A stretch of DNA of 64,000 nucleotides. Source: Sphaerimonospora thailandensis. GTDB taxonomy: Bacteria; Actinomycetota; Actinomycetes; Streptosporangiales; Streptosporangiaceae. Below are positions 17,155 to 26,959 of the stretch, in pieces. The stretch covers positions 21,695 through 85,694 of the forward strand of contig NZ_BOOG01000033.1 in assembly GCF_016863115.1 (NCBI RefSeq). Reading direction: 5' to 3'. The notes under the pieces are model-generated. The model saw only the letters and a list, made by a program, of their open reading frames with translations, did no database searches and was not told the origin of the DNA. Numbering within the stretch: position 1 is the first letter of the stretch; each line of letters opens with the position of its first letter. The translations under genes were made by a program, and so were the position numbers.

Positions 17155-17748
17155 ATGCAGAGCCCAATGGTGCTGAAGAAAAAGATGGCACGTTCCGCCG
17201 TCTATCAGATACTCGCCGGCGGCATCGCGGGAGCAGTGGCTGTCGGCGTGATCGGAACGATCGCTCGTCCCGACTTCTCGGTAAGTTATATTCATGGCCA
17301 GCGTGCGTTCGACTACTCGGATGAGAGGAAGCTTGCCGGGTGGGCCGATAACGTTTTTATCGGACGCGTAACCGCCAAGGCCGGCCAAACTACATATAGC
17401 ACTACAGACATTCCGGTCACGCTTTGGAGTGTCGATGTTTCCGAAAGTCTGAAGGGCTCCTTTTCTGGGGCTGTTACCGTAGCTCAGCGTGGCGGTTATG
17501 ACTCGATGGCCAACCAGCTAAAGGTGTTCGAAGAGGATGCCCTTCTCAGTGTCGGCCAGGAGTACTTGTTCGCGACGCGACGCAATAGCGCGGAGCTGAA
17601 TATTCTTACTCCGAAATATGGAGATGTTCCACTCTCGAGCGAGCAAGGCATCTCCGCCGGGGAAAACAGTCGGACTGCTGTGCGTGAGCGGTGGCAGAGG
17701 GCTATCGCGAACCAGGTGCCCCGTGATCAACTTATCCCCAAGAATTAA
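17155..17748 (+). CDS. Small single-pass membrane/exported protein, family unrecognised
   Basis: 197 residues. A basic N-terminus (LKKKMAR) leads into one hydrophobic helix (ILAGGIAGAVAVGVIGTI). An extracytoplasmic domain then follows, with KLAGWADNVFIGRVTAK, VDVSESLKGSFSGAVTVAQRGG and VGQEYLFATRRN. The latter strands resemble those of small secreted beta-domain proteins. G+C is lower than in neighbouring genes. No clear ribosome-binding site was found; ATG at 17151 (other frame) and 17167 flank the chosen start. Confidence 0.65.
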   Translation: MQSPMVLKKKMARSAVYQILAGGIAGAVAVGVIGTIARPDFSVSYIHGQRAFDYSDERKLAGWADNVFIGRVTAKAGQTTYSTTDIPVTLWSVDVSESLKGSFSGAVTVAQRGGYDSMANQLKVFEEDALLSVGQEYLFATRRNSAELNILTPKYGDVPLSSEQGISAGENSRTAVRERWQRAIANQVPRDQLIPKN

Positions 17749-17805
17749 TGGAGAGAGCCTGACCGAGCGTTGCTGACGATGCGAGTAATGTGATGGTTTT
17801 ATATG

Positions 17806-17841
17806 CAGGGTGATCGCCTACATGGATAGGCGATCACCCTG
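17806..17841. terminator. Bidirectional terminator hairpin between convergent genes
   Basis: A perfect 15-bp stem: cagggtgatcgccta (17806-17820) pairs with taggcgatcaccctg (17827-17841) around the loop catgga. It sits between the stops of the membrane protein gene (plus) and the ATPase gene (minus), so it can serve both. Confidence 0.85.
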
Positions 17842-17845
17842 TGCA

Positions 17846-18256
17846 TCACTTCTCGGCGAGCTGGAACCAGACCACGCGGCCCGCCGGGATGTCGTGCCAG
17901 CCCCACGCCGTGGCCAACTGCCGTACCAGCCAGAGGCCGCGGCCTCCGTCGCTCGGTTGATCTATGTCGCTGTCGGTACAGATCTGGGGTTTGTGGACGG
18001 AGGAGCCGGCGTCGATGACGTCGAGGTGGAGCGTTCCATCGCGCAGGGCGGCCGCGAGGGTGACCTGACCGCCGGGGCGGGCGGAGTCGGAATGCCGTAC
18101 GGCGTTCGCGACCAGTTCGGTGGTCAGCAGCAGGGCGTCGTCGACGCGGGGGTGGCCGGTGGCGGCCAGCAGCACCCGCAGGTAGCGGCGGGCCCTCGGC
18201 ACGGAGGCGGTCTCGCCGGGCAACTCGACCTGCCCCAGCAGGCCGAGTGCCTTCAT
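17846..18256 (-). CDS. RsbW-like ATP-binding (GHKL) regulatory protein
   Basis: 136 residues. It is a stand-alone GHKL ATPase with N box LTTELVANAVRHSDS, G1 box LDVIDAGS and G2 box GGRGLWLVRQLA. The family includes anti-sigma factor kinases and many actinomycete regulatory ATPases encoded near XRE/DUF397 genes, as here. Its start overlaps the stop of the upstream minus-strand gene (ATGA at 18253-18256), indicating co-translation. Confidence 0.9.
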   Translation of the reverse strand: MKALGLLGQVELPGETASVPRARRYLRVLLAATGHPRVDDALLLTTELVANAVRHSDSARPGGQVTLAAALRDGTLHLDVIDAGSSVHKPQICTDSDIDQPSDGGRGLWLVRQLATAWGWHDIPAGRVVWFQLAEK

Positions 18257-18657
18257 CGCGCCCTCCAGAGAACCCGGACACCCGGTGCGCCAGAGACGTC
18301 GTCTCTGTCTGACAGGACCTCCGCTGCCCGCGCTACCCGTACGGTCTCCGCGGTCGCGGCGAGCCGGGCTTCGTGCGCGGCCCGGGCAGCCTGGGCAGCG
18401 GCGACGACTCGCTGCGCGGCCTCGGGCGTCGAGGTCGGGACGCGCCGGCGGCGGCTGCGGCCCCAGATGAACATCCAGGTGCGGCCCCGCCGTACGGCGG
18501 TGACCCGCAGCCGCGACCCGGGGTCGTAGAGGGGGATCTCCATGGCCGGCTCGTGGTGCGGCGGCAGCCGTACGACCGAGTCCACCCCGAGATCGTGCAG
18601 CTCCCCGGCCAGCCGGATCAGATGGCCCGCCTCCACCCCAACATCCCGCACCCGCAT
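18253..18657 (-). CDS. Hypothetical protein co-expressed with the GHKL ATPase
   Basis: About 134 residues (MRVRDVGVEAGHLIRLAGELHDLG...). A mid region, YDPGSRLRVTAVRRGRTWMFIWG, is followed by an Arg/Ala-rich helical tail (EAAQRVVAAAQAARAAHEARLAAT). No family is recognised. The frame extends to an ATG at 18729, but 18657 is preferred because a GAGAGGG site precedes it and the extra N-terminal 24 residues cover promoter-like sequence. It overlaps the ATPase start by 4 bp. Confidence 0.6.
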   Translation of the reverse strand: MRVRDVGVEAGHLIRLAGELHDLGVDSVVRLPPHHEPAMEIPLYDPGSRLRVTAVRRGRTWMFIWGRSRRRRVPTSTPEAAQRVVAAAQAARAAHEARLAATAETVRVARAAEVLSDRDDVSGAPGVRVLWRAR

Positions 18658-18768
18658 CTCCCCGCTGCCCTCTCGTCCCGTCGTGGCCTTGGTGTAGCGC
18701 CCGCTTTCACGGAAAGTGATCGGACGCATACGAAGAGCATGCGACTGTCGCGATCGCTGCGCAACAGG

Positions 18769-18790
18769 ATCCGCAAATTGCGTTGCGGAT
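18769..18790. promoter_or_regulatory. Palindromic operator candidate in the divergent XRE promoter
   Basis: A perfect 8-bp inverted repeat, atccgcaa (18769-18776) and ttgcggat (18783-18790), separated by six bases. It lies about 60 bp upstream of the XRE start. A second small palindrome, ctttc-acg-gaaag, at 18704-18716 lies nearer the divergent gene. The site could bind the XRE protein. Confidence 0.5.
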
Positions 18791-18851
18791 TTCTTTGGCA
18801 CTATCCGTCGTCGACTCGCTACTCTGTGTCTCGGATCAAGGGAGGGTGTAC

Positions 18852-19718
18852 ATGCGGCAAAGCGGCAGCCCGACGGTGCGTAGGCGACGTCTGGCGGCAG
18901 AACTGCGTCGTTTGCGCGAGCGGGCCGAGATGACGATCGAGCAGGTCGCCGAGCGGCTCGGCTGGTCTGCCACCAAGGTCTCGCGCATCGAGACCTCCCG
19001 CGTCGGCGTGGCGCTGAAGGATGTCGAGCGGCTTGTTGATCTCTACGAGGTCGATGACGCCAAGCGCAAGGAGTTGCTCGACCTCGCACGGGATGCGCAG
19101 AAGAAGGGCTGGTGGCACGCCTACGGGGATCTCCCCAGCGAATACGCCACCTACATCGGGCTTGAAGATGAGGCCGCCTCGATGCGCAGCTTCGCCCCCT
19201 CGGTGATCCCCGGCATCCTCCAGACCGAGGACTATGCACGTGCCATCATCCGTTCGGCTCTGATGGGCCTGTCATCGCCAGCCGAGGTCGAGCGTCGTGT
19301 CGAGGTCCGCATGGCCAGGCAGGCGCTGCTCACTCAGGACGAGCCCCTTCGCCTCTGGACCATCCTGGATGAGGCGGTCATCCGCCGGACCATCGGCAGC
19401 CCTGCTGACATGCGGGCCCAACTCGGGCGGCTCCTCGAATTGGTCGATTTACCCAACATCACCGTCCAAGTCCTGCCCTTCGCTGCCGGGGCGCATCCAG
19501 GTACGAACGGCGCCTTCCAGATCTTGGAGTTTCCCGAGCCTGCCCACCCAGATGTGGTGTCCCTGGAGAACTTCACGGGCAGTCTCTATGTGGAACAGGA
19601 GACGGATGTTTACCGATATACGGTGATGTTCGACCACCTTCGCGCCAAGGCGCTGGACCCGGACCAGTCCCGGAGTGTTCTTACCGAGACGATGACTGGA
19701 CTCGGCCGGTCGGCATGA
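18852..19718 (+). CDS. XRE-family regulator with DUF5753 domain
   Basis: 288 residues. The N-terminal HTH_31/XRE domain reads RLAAELRRLRERAEMTIEQVA, then RLGWSATKVSRIETSRVG. DUF5753 covers the rest: FAPSVIPGILQTEDYARAII, then RQALLTQDEPLRLWTILDEAV, VQVLPFAAGAHPGTNG and YRYTVMFDHLRAKALDP. Start 18852 is set by GGAGGG at 18841-18846. The family is typical of streptomycete BldB/WhiJ-like regulatory triads with DUF397 and GHKL proteins, all three being present here. Confidence 0.93.
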   Translation: MRQSGSPTVRRRRLAAELRRLRERAEMTIEQVAERLGWSATKVSRIETSRVGVALKDVERLVDLYEVDDAKRKELLDLARDAQKKGWWHAYGDLPSEYATYIGLEDEAASMRSFAPSVIPGILQTEDYARAIIRSALMGLSSPAEVERRVEVRMARQALLTQDEPLRLWTILDEAVIRRTIGSPADMRAQLGRLLELVDLPNITVQVLPFAAGAHPGTNGAFQILEFPEPAHPDVVSLENFTGSLYVEQETDVYRYTVMFDHLRAKALDPDQSRSVLTETMTGLGRSA

Positions 19719-19732
19719 GAGGAGAAAGTGGG

Positions 19733-20032
19733 ATGTTCAAGCCGGAGCTGTCTCGCGTCGAATGGAAGAAGAGCGTACGCAGCGGGAATGGTCAGGACTG
19801 TGTCGAGGTCGGCGTCTGGCGGAAGAGCTCCAGCAGCGCAAACCAGGACTGCGTTGAGGTCGCGATCGCCGATGCCGGCGAGGCCGGGGTCGAGCACAAG
19901 GCGGACGAAGAACGGCTCTACCTGATCCGTGACTCCAAGGACCCCGACGGCCCGGTCCTGGCCTTCACTCCCAGCGAATGGGACGCCTTCATCGGCGGCG
20001 TCAAGGATGGCGAGTTCGACGGCCCCTCCTGA
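19733..20032 (+). CDS. DUF397 protein with duplicated N-terminal motif
   Basis: 99 residues. The DUF397 signature occurs twice in its first half: EWKKSVRSGNGQDCVEVG and then WRKSSSSANQDCVEVAIAD. A single RDSKDPDGPVLAFTPSEW end follows. Most members have one copy, so an internal duplication is likely. Start 19733 is chosen because GAGGAGA at 19719-19725 is properly spaced. It follows the XRE gene closely and the pair probably works as a regulator/partner unit. Confidence 0.9.
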   Translation: MFKPELSRVEWKKSVRSGNGQDCVEVGVWRKSSSSANQDCVEVAIADAGEAGVEHKADEERLYLIRDSKDPDGPVLAFTPSEWDAFIGGVKDGEFDGPS

Positions 20033-20040
20033 GCATTGCC

Positions 20041-20943
20041 TTACGCCGAGAAGATCTTCCTGCGGTAGCTCAGGTGATCCTTGTCGGGGATGTGTCCCGG
20101 GACCGTGCGGAGTGGGCCGATCGCGTCGCTCGTGATCACGTCCACCACCTTCAGATCATCCGTGATCCTGATCGCGCCTCCGTCGAACAGCACGTGGTGA
20201 TCGGGACATAAGCAGAGAAGATTGCCCGGCGTGTCGGGTCCGTTGTGCGGGTCACCGAGTGGGCGGATGTGAGCGCCCTCGGCATAGAAGCCGTTCGGAA
20301 GCTGTAGCCGGTCTCCGCAGATCTGGCAGCGGTGGCCGTGCATGCTCTTGATCAACCGTGCGAGAGGTGAGTCACGGACCACCCGCGACGTGGTCGTCTC
20401 GCGCCGGGCGGGGACCCGCGTTCCCTCGGGTAGTGGTGCATCGGTCGCTGCGAGCCCGACACGATCCAGCAAGGCGTTGTGGTCGATGTCCTTGAAATAT
20501 TTGTTGAGGAGCATGATGGCGGTCTGCGCACGAACGTCCTCATGGTTCGTCACGATGTCGTGAACCCACTTGATCGGCCCGCTGTCGGGTTGGTTCTCCC
20601 TCATCCAGCTGGTTGCGCGGCTGCCATGTGCCGGAGGTGGGTTCGAGTGGCCGGGTAAGTCCCATAGCCCGAAACTCGTGAGTTTGAGGATCGGGAATTC
20701 GGGGTTGGGGCCGTCGTCCACCAGGCCGAAATCCCTGATCAGGCCGCTGATCTCCTGGCGGGCAGTTGCCCAGGAGGTGAGACGATCTTCACCTTGAGCG
20801 GCTCGGCCGAGAGCCCAGACGAGAGTGAGGGGCTGGTGCCGTTTGTCTGTACCGGTTTTCTGAGACGTCGCGGTTTCGAGGCTTCCAACCATGCTCAGGA
20901 GCGTTTTGATCCGGGCATGGAGAGGAAGATCAGAGGGGTTCAC
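20041..20943 (-). CDS. HNH endonuclease with ScoMcrA-like N-terminal motif
   Basis: 300 residues. The C-terminal HNH ends the protein: HRCQICGDRLQLPNGFYAEG, AHIRPLGDPHNGPD and NLLCLCPDHHVLFDGG, giving Cys pairs and the catalytic His. The N-terminal RHQPLTLVWALGRAAQG motif parallels the PHKPLLLLYALG motif of the divergent neighbour, suggesting related target-recognition architecture. A modification-dependent restriction role is an inference. GTG is at 20943. Confidence 0.78.
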   Translation of the reverse strand: MNPSDLPLHARIKTLLSMVGSLETATSQKTGTDKRHQPLTLVWALGRAAQGEDRLTSWATARQEISGLIRDFGLVDDGPNPEFPILKLTSFGLWDLPGHSNPPPAHGSRATSWMRENQPDSGPIKWVHDIVTNHEDVRAQTAIMLLNKYFKDIDHNALLDRVGLAATDAPLPEGTRVPARRETTTSRVVRDSPLARLIKSMHGHRCQICGDRLQLPNGFYAEGAHIRPLGDPHNGPDTPGNLLCLCPDHHVLFDGGAIRITDDLKVVDVITSDAIGPLRTVPGHIPDKDHLSYRRKIFSA

Positions 20944-21060
20944 GCGGGCATCCTATATCTGGAATGTCCCCGCAATTCGGACAGTGGATCTGGCCAGTCT
21001 CCCTCAAGTGCCGATCTCGGCTCTTCCGTGATCTGCAAGATCGTCTTATGCTGTCGCGTT

Positions 21061-21984
21061 ATGGACTGGGTCGAGCGGATCGCCGACATCCGGCGGTGGT
21101 CACGTGGCGGCGAACGGGCACCACACAAGCCGTTGCTCCTGCTCTACGCCCTCGGGTGCTTCCAACGCCAGGGCAGTCGTCCGATCCCGTTCAGCGCTGC
21201 CGAAGCGGACCTGAAACGACTACTCCAGGAGTTCGGCCCGCCACGCAAGACCAGTCCGGGGTATCCGTTCCATCACCTGACCAATGACGGCATCTGGTTG
21301 GTGGAGACGGCCGAGGGGCCAGGCAGCCCTGGCTCGGAGCTCGGCCGGTTGCGCGAGAGTCAGGCGGCGGGCCGCCTGCACCCCGACCTCGTACGCGCGC
21401 TGCACGACGACTCCCGGCTGGTCGCGCAGCTCGCCCGTGCCCTGCTGGATGCGAACTTCGAGCCGTCGCTGCACCCGGACATCTGTCTGGCCGCCGGTCT
21501 TGAACTGACCGACCTGGAAACCGCAGTAGCCGGCGGAATCACCCGGCCGAAGGCCAGGGCCGTACGGCGGAATCCGGCCTTCCGTGAACAGGTCCTGATC
21601 GCCTACGAGTACTGCTGCGCGTTCTGCGGCTACGACGGCTGGCTGGACGGCACCGCGATCGGCCTGGACGCCGCGCACGTGCGCTGGTGGGCCTTCGAAG
21701 GCCCGGACGACCTGGCCAACGGATTATGCCTGTGCGTGCTGCACCACAAGTTGTTCGACAAGGGCGTTCTCGGCCTGAGCTCCGATCGCACGATCAGCGT
21801 CTCGCAAAGATTCGTTGGCCGGACATCGACGGCCAAAGAGATGGTGCTCTCCCTGGCCGGGCGTCCGGCCCGTGAGCCTCAGCCCGGCCTGGAGCACGTC
21901 GAACTCGAGTACATCGACTGGCACAACCGGCAGGTCTCTTCCGCTCACCGGCGCGTCACGGCTGAAAGCTTCCAACAGCGGTGA
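21061..21984 (+). CDS. Phosphorothioate-DNA-dependent HNH restriction endonuclease-like protein
   Basis: 307 residues. It opens MDWVERIADIRRWSRGGERAPHKPLLLLYALG, typical of sulfur-binding-domain HNH enzymes (ScoMcrA/SprMcrA class) that cut phosphorothioate-modified DNA. The mid region EFGPPRKTSPGYPFHHLTND fits the target-recognition domain. The C-terminal HNH shows YEYCCAFCGYDG, LDAAHVRWWAFEGPD and NGLCLCVLHHKLFDKG. ATG at 21061 gives the family N-terminus, although the frame is open further upstream. No dnd modification genes are seen nearby. Confidence 0.82.
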   Translation: MDWVERIADIRRWSRGGERAPHKPLLLLYALGCFQRQGSRPIPFSAAEADLKRLLQEFGPPRKTSPGYPFHHLTNDGIWLVETAEGPGSPGSELGRLRESQAAGRLHPDLVRALHDDSRLVAQLARALLDANFEPSLHPDICLAAGLELTDLETAVAGGITRPKARAVRRNPAFREQVLIAYEYCCAFCGYDGWLDGTAIGLDAAHVRWWAFEGPDDLANGLCLCVLHHKLFDKGVLGLSSDRTISVSQRFVGRTSTAKEMVLSLAGRPAREPQPGLEHVELEYIDWHNRQVSSAHRRVTAESFQQR

Positions 21985-22023
21985 GACGGATGCCCGTCGT
22001 GTGCCGTACGTCGGGGTGCGAGG

Positions 22024-22860
22024 TCACGTGCAGGACGCGCCGTTGAGCAGGAACGCGGCGGGGGTGGGATTGGCGCCGGTGTGGGTGCCGTTGAAGCCGA
22101 TCCAGAGCGTCTGCCCGGGAGCGATGTCCTTGTTCCAGGACGTGGCGGTCGCCGTCACCGCCGCGCCGGTCTGTGACCAGGTGGCCGACCATCCCAAGGT
22201 CACCTGCTGGCCGGGGTTGGGGAAGGTGAACGCCAGCCGCCAGTCCCGCACGGTCGTGGACCCGGTGTTGGTGATCGTGATGTTCGTGGTCATCCCGCTG
22301 TTCCAGGTCGTGGAGGTGGCCTTCACCTGGCAGACGGGGCTCGGCGACGGCGAGGGCGACGGTGAAGGCGGTGTGATGACGTCGTTGTAGATCGTCACGG
22401 CGACCGTGCCGGACGCCGGCCCTATCGCGCCCTTCGTGTCGACCGCCACGACGTACAGGTTGTGCGTCTGGGAGGGGACGCCGGACGGCGGCCATGGCAG
22501 GTAGACGTCGCCCTCGGTCACGGCGGGCTGGAAGCTGGCCACGACGGCGAACGTGCCGTCCCCCCGGTCCTCCCGTACGTAGTAGCAGGCGATGCCGTCC
22601 GAGTCGGTGGCCGGGGCCCAGCGCAGCCGGACCACGTTCAGCGTGGTGCGGACGATCTCGGGTGTTCCCGGCGCGGTGGGCGGCGTGTTGGCCGGAGTCG
22701 CGGACGGCGCCGGGGAGGTCTTGCAGGGGTACGGAATGGACGACGACGGCATGGGTGTCGGATTGGCCGATCCGGCGCCGGCCACCGCCGGCGGGACCAG
22801 GAACACGGCCGCCCCCAGCACCGCCGCGCCCACCGTGCTCACCCGTGTCCTCGTCCGCAT
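22024..22860 (-). CDS. Secreted protein with fibronectin III-like and CBM2 cellulose-binding domains
   Basis: 278 residues. The signal peptide is at about 1-28 (LGAAVFLVPPAVAGAG). A Pro/Thr-rich segment, an Fn3-like module (VVRLRWAPATDSDGIACYYV, NLYVVAVDTKGAIGPAS), a PSPSPSPSP linker and a C-terminal family 2 carbohydrate-binding module follow. CBM2 landmarks are CQVKATSTTWNSGMTTNITI, LAFTFPNPGQQVTLGWSATW, GQTLWIGFNGTHTG and the final Cys that closes the disulfide. No catalytic domain is present, so it probably binds polysaccharide outside the cell. 22861-23072 is its promoter region with no gene. Confidence 0.88.
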   Translation of the reverse strand: MRTRTRVSTVGAAVLGAAVFLVPPAVAGAGSANPTPMPSSSIPYPCKTSPAPSATPANTPPTAPGTPEIVRTTLNVVRLRWAPATDSDGIACYYVREDRGDGTFAVVASFQPAVTEGDVYLPWPPSGVPSQTHNLYVVAVDTKGAIGPASGTVAVTIYNDVITPPSPSPSPSPSPVCQVKATSTTWNSGMTTNITITNTGSTTVRDWRLAFTFPNPGQQVTLGWSATWSQTGAAVTATATSWNKDIAPGQTLWIGFNGTHTGANPTPAAFLLNGASCT

Positions 22861-23072
22861 CGCCTCGGTCCTCCGCGCTGTACGGTCGTTACCGGCTTAC
22901 GGGGAATGTCACCATAGATAGTGGTCTTGGTCAAGAGAACCCCGGCAGCCGACCGTACGTCGGTGGTGTGCGACCTACAGCGATGAACCTTTCAGGGGCA
23001 GGCCGTTCCGGAGCCGCGCTGTGAAGGCTCTCCGGCGAGGCGCCTTCGGCGGAGTCGCGCGGGAGCCGCGAA

Positions 23073-24185
23073 TCAAGCCGCCTGCAGGGTCAGCAGGCCG
23101 TCGGGGGCGCGGCGGATGTCGACGCCGAAACCTTGGCTGAACTCGTCGAGGGTGGCGCACAGCCATTCGACGTCGTCGGGCGTCGCGCGGCACAATCGCA
23201 TGCGCCGCGACTGCAGGGGTGCCATGCGGAGCTCGGTCAGTCTGCCCGTGGCCGGGTCGAGGGTGGCGAAGTAGAGCAGCCGGAGGTCGTCGCGGAACTC
23301 CTCATATCCGCTGATGCCTTCGTAGTCGTCGATGAGGTCGCCGCAGCCGTACAGGATTAGCTTGCCCTGATACAGCTCGATAGGGCGCGGGTGGTGTGAG
23401 GAATGCCCGTGCACGATGTCGACGCCGCCGTCGATCAGCGCGTGCGCGAAGCGGATGTCCGCCCGGGAGATCCGATATCCCCAGTTCGAGCCCCAGTGGA
23501 TGGAGGCGACCGCGATGTCTCCGGGCCGTCTGACCTTCCGTACCCGCTCGGTGATCTCGCCGGCGGCGTGCTCCGACGATCCGGGCACGAGGTCCACACC
23601 GGAACGGCAGGCGGACGCCGCCCAGGTCGGCGGGATCCCGCTGGACTCCATGCCGAACGAGAACACCAGCACCCGGCCGCCTCCGGCCAACGGCACGACC
23701 ACCGGCCGCCGCGCCTCGGCCAGGTCGCGGCCTGCCCCGGCCGTCGCGATCCCGGCGGCGGCCAGGGCGTCGAGGGTCTCGGCGAGGCCTTCGCGGCCGA
23801 AGTCCAGCACGTGGTTGTTGGCCAGTGCGCACGCGTCGGGCTGGGCGACGGCCAGGGCGGGCAGGTTGGGCGGGTTCATCCGGTAGTTGACCGCCTTGCC
23901 CGGGGCGAAGTGATCGCTTCGCGTGACGCTCGTCTCCAGGTTCACCACGCGGACGTCAGGCGCGACCTCGTCGAGAATCCGAAGCGCCTCACCCCAGGGA
24001 TAGGAGTAGTCGGCCCGCCGCGGGATCAGCCCGTTCACCTCCTCGGCGAGCTCGACGTACGTCCGGGCGTCCAGGACGTACGACTCACGCAGCAGCGGGC
24101 CTCCCGGGTGCGGCAGGATCTGGTCCACCCCACGGCCGAGCATGACGTCGCCGCAGAGAAACAGCGTCACCACGTCGTCACCCAT
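23073..24185 (-). CDS. CapA-family poly-gamma-glutamate synthesis-like protein
   Basis: 370 residues of the metallophosphatase-like CapA fold. Features are LFLCGDVMLGRGVDQILPHPG at the start, RVVNLETSVT, CALANNHVLDFGREGL, IAVASIHWGSNWGY, and DIVHGHSSHHPRPIELYQGK. It lacks the N-terminal membrane anchor of Bacillus CapA, as is usual in actinomycetes, so a cytosolic hydrolase or processing role is likely. It lies alone on the minus strand before the permease gene. Confidence 0.88.
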   Translation of the reverse strand: MGDDVVTLFLCGDVMLGRGVDQILPHPGGPLLRESYVLDARTYVELAEEVNGLIPRRADYSYPWGEALRILDEVAPDVRVVNLETSVTRSDHFAPGKAVNYRMNPPNLPALAVAQPDACALANNHVLDFGREGLAETLDALAAAGIATAGAGRDLAEARRPVVVPLAGGGRVLVFSFGMESSGIPPTWAASACRSGVDLVPGSSEHAAGEITERVRKVRRPGDIAVASIHWGSNWGYRISRADIRFAHALIDGGVDIVHGHSSHHPRPIELYQGKLILYGCGDLIDDYEGISGYEEFRDDLRLLYFATLDPATGRLTELRMAPLQSRRMRLCRATPDDVEWLCATLDEFSQGFGVDIRRAPDGLLTLQAA

Positions 24186-24244
24186 GCCCCCAGGCTATGG
24201 CGGGCCGACCTCCCCGGTTCACCGGGCACCGCTGCACAGATCGC

Positions 24245-25561
<1,317 letters not shown>

Positions 25562-25596
25562 CGCCCGCCTCCTCGTCAGCCGTTCCCTAGGTAGTC

Positions 25597-25614
25597 CATC
25601 AATTTGATTTGATG
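25597..25614. promoter_or_regulatory. ArsR-type operator between the permease and the ArsR-ArsC fusion
   Basis: Inverted repeat catcaa-N6-ttgatg (25597-25602 and 25609-25614). It matches the ATCAA-spacer-TTGAT style of ArsR-family operators and sits in the 66-bp divergent promoter. Confidence 0.6.
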
Positions 25615-25627
25615 TATCGTCCAGGCC

Positions 25628-26410
25628 ATGGCGTCATCGAGTCAAGCCCCCCCGGCGTTCGTGCGCCTGGCCGCCCACCCGCTGCGGTGGCGGCTGTTGA
25701 CCGAGCTCGCCGCAGGTGACTTGCGGGTCCGCGAACTCATGGAGCTGGTCGGAGCGCCGCAGAACCTGGTCTCCTACCACCTGCGGCTGCTGCGCGAGGG
25801 CGGCCTGGTCACCGCCACACGTAGCAGTTTCGACGGCCGCGACAGCTACTACCGGCTGGACCTGGACCGCTGCGCGCAGGCCCTGGCCGGCGCCGGGGCC
25901 GCCCTACATCCGGCACTGCACCACGTCGCCGAGGCGCCGGAGTCCCCGGCCGGCCGGCAGCGGTGGCCGCGCCTCGCGGTGCTGTTCGCGTGTACGGGCA
26001 ACAGCGCCCGCTCGCCGATCGCCGAAGCTCTGCTGCGCCACCACACCGCCGGCCACCTGACGGTGACCAGTGCCGGCAGCCGGCCCAAACCGCGGGTGCA
26101 CCCCGGCGCGGCAGGGGTACTGCGCGAGCGGTACGGCATCGACATCGCCGACCAGCGGCCCCGCCATCTGGACACGTTGCGCGGTCGCCGGTTCGATTAC
26201 GTGATCACGCTATGTGACAAGGTCCGCGAAGTGTGCCCGGAATTCGGCGACCGTTCTCGGCGGGTCCACTGGAGCATCCTCGACCCGGCCACGGCACGCG
26301 ACACCGCGCAGGACAGCCATGCCGCTTTCGGCCGCGCGGCGGCGGACATCGATAGACGTGTCCGATACCTACTGCCCGTTCTCGTCCGGACACCGGAGAC
26401 TCGCCCATGA
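25628..26410 (+). CDS. ArsR regulator fused to low-molecular-weight phosphatase-type arsenate reductase
   Basis: 260 residues. Residues about 1-100 form an ArsR winged helix (FVRLAAHPLRWRLLTELAAG, APQNLVSYHLRLLREGGLVT). Residues about 115-255 form a thioredoxin-coupled ArsC/LMW-PTP domain with the P-loop LFACTGNSARSPIAEALL (CX5R), RYGIDIADQRPRH, YVITLCDKVREVCPE and the general-acid Asp in SILDPA. It could both sense and reduce arsenate. The divergent neighbour is an APC permease rather than the usual ArsB/Acr3. Confidence 0.87.
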   Translation: MASSSQAPPAFVRLAAHPLRWRLLTELAAGDLRVRELMELVGAPQNLVSYHLRLLREGGLVTATRSSFDGRDSYYRLDLDRCAQALAGAGAALHPALHHVAEAPESPAGRQRWPRLAVLFACTGNSARSPIAEALLRHHTAGHLTVTSAGSRPKPRVHPGAAGVLRERYGIDIADQRPRHLDTLRGRRFDYVITLCDKVREVCPEFGDRSRRVHWSILDPATARDTAQDSHAAFGRAAADIDRRVRYLLPVLVRTPETRP

Positions 26411-26496
26411 CGACACCCGATCACTACGCCGGCGTCCGTCACCTCGCCGACGACGTCCAGGCAGGGGCCGACTTCTCCACCGCTCACACACCCTGA
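26407..26496 (+). CDS. Tiny ORF overlapping the ArsR-ArsC stop
   Basis: A 29-codon frame (MTTPDHYAGVRHLADDVQAG...) starts in an ATGA overlap with the fusion gene and stops quickly. The translational coupling is real in layout, but the product is too short to assign. It may be the 5' remnant of a lost operon gene. Confidence 0.3.
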   Translation: MTTPDHYAGVRHLADDVQAGADFSTAHTP

Positions 26497-26959
26497 GCGC
26501 AGCAGAGTGGCCCAACGGTTGGGCGCTGGTTTGTCGTGCAGCCAGGCCGCGACGACCTCCCGCTGAAAGTCGGTGTCCCGGCCGCACAGGCCGAACACGT
26601 GCTGCGCGCCGGCCGCCCAGAAGCTCACGATGGTGGTCGAGGAAGCCGCATGCCCCCACGATGCGGCCGGCGCTGGAACCACAACCCGATCTCGACGGAG
26701 GTAGGTAATGGGCAAGATGGTGGGACCAACGTCAGGATCGAACGTCTCAGCCTGACCCACGCGCCGCGAGCGACGAACCTGCGGCTACGCGTGGTCCGAT
26801 AACGGCCGGCGTCGTTGAACCGGTAGGTCATCATGGCGGCTCGGCCCGGAACGCCCGGCGGTAGGCGCCCCCTTTGCTTCGTTGTCCCCGGCGGACCGAT
26901 CGCCGCCTCGCAGAGTGTCAGGAGAGACATTACTCGGCAGTCGAAGGGCAACCGATTCC
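26497..26959. other. Region without a supported gene
   Basis: About 460 bp. Minus-strand snippets look protein-like (for example HVFGLCGRDTDFQREVVAAW, and MMTYRFNDAGRYR at 26837-26800), but they are in different frames and broken. This suggests debris of one or more degraded genes. I cannot name them. Confidence 0.3.
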
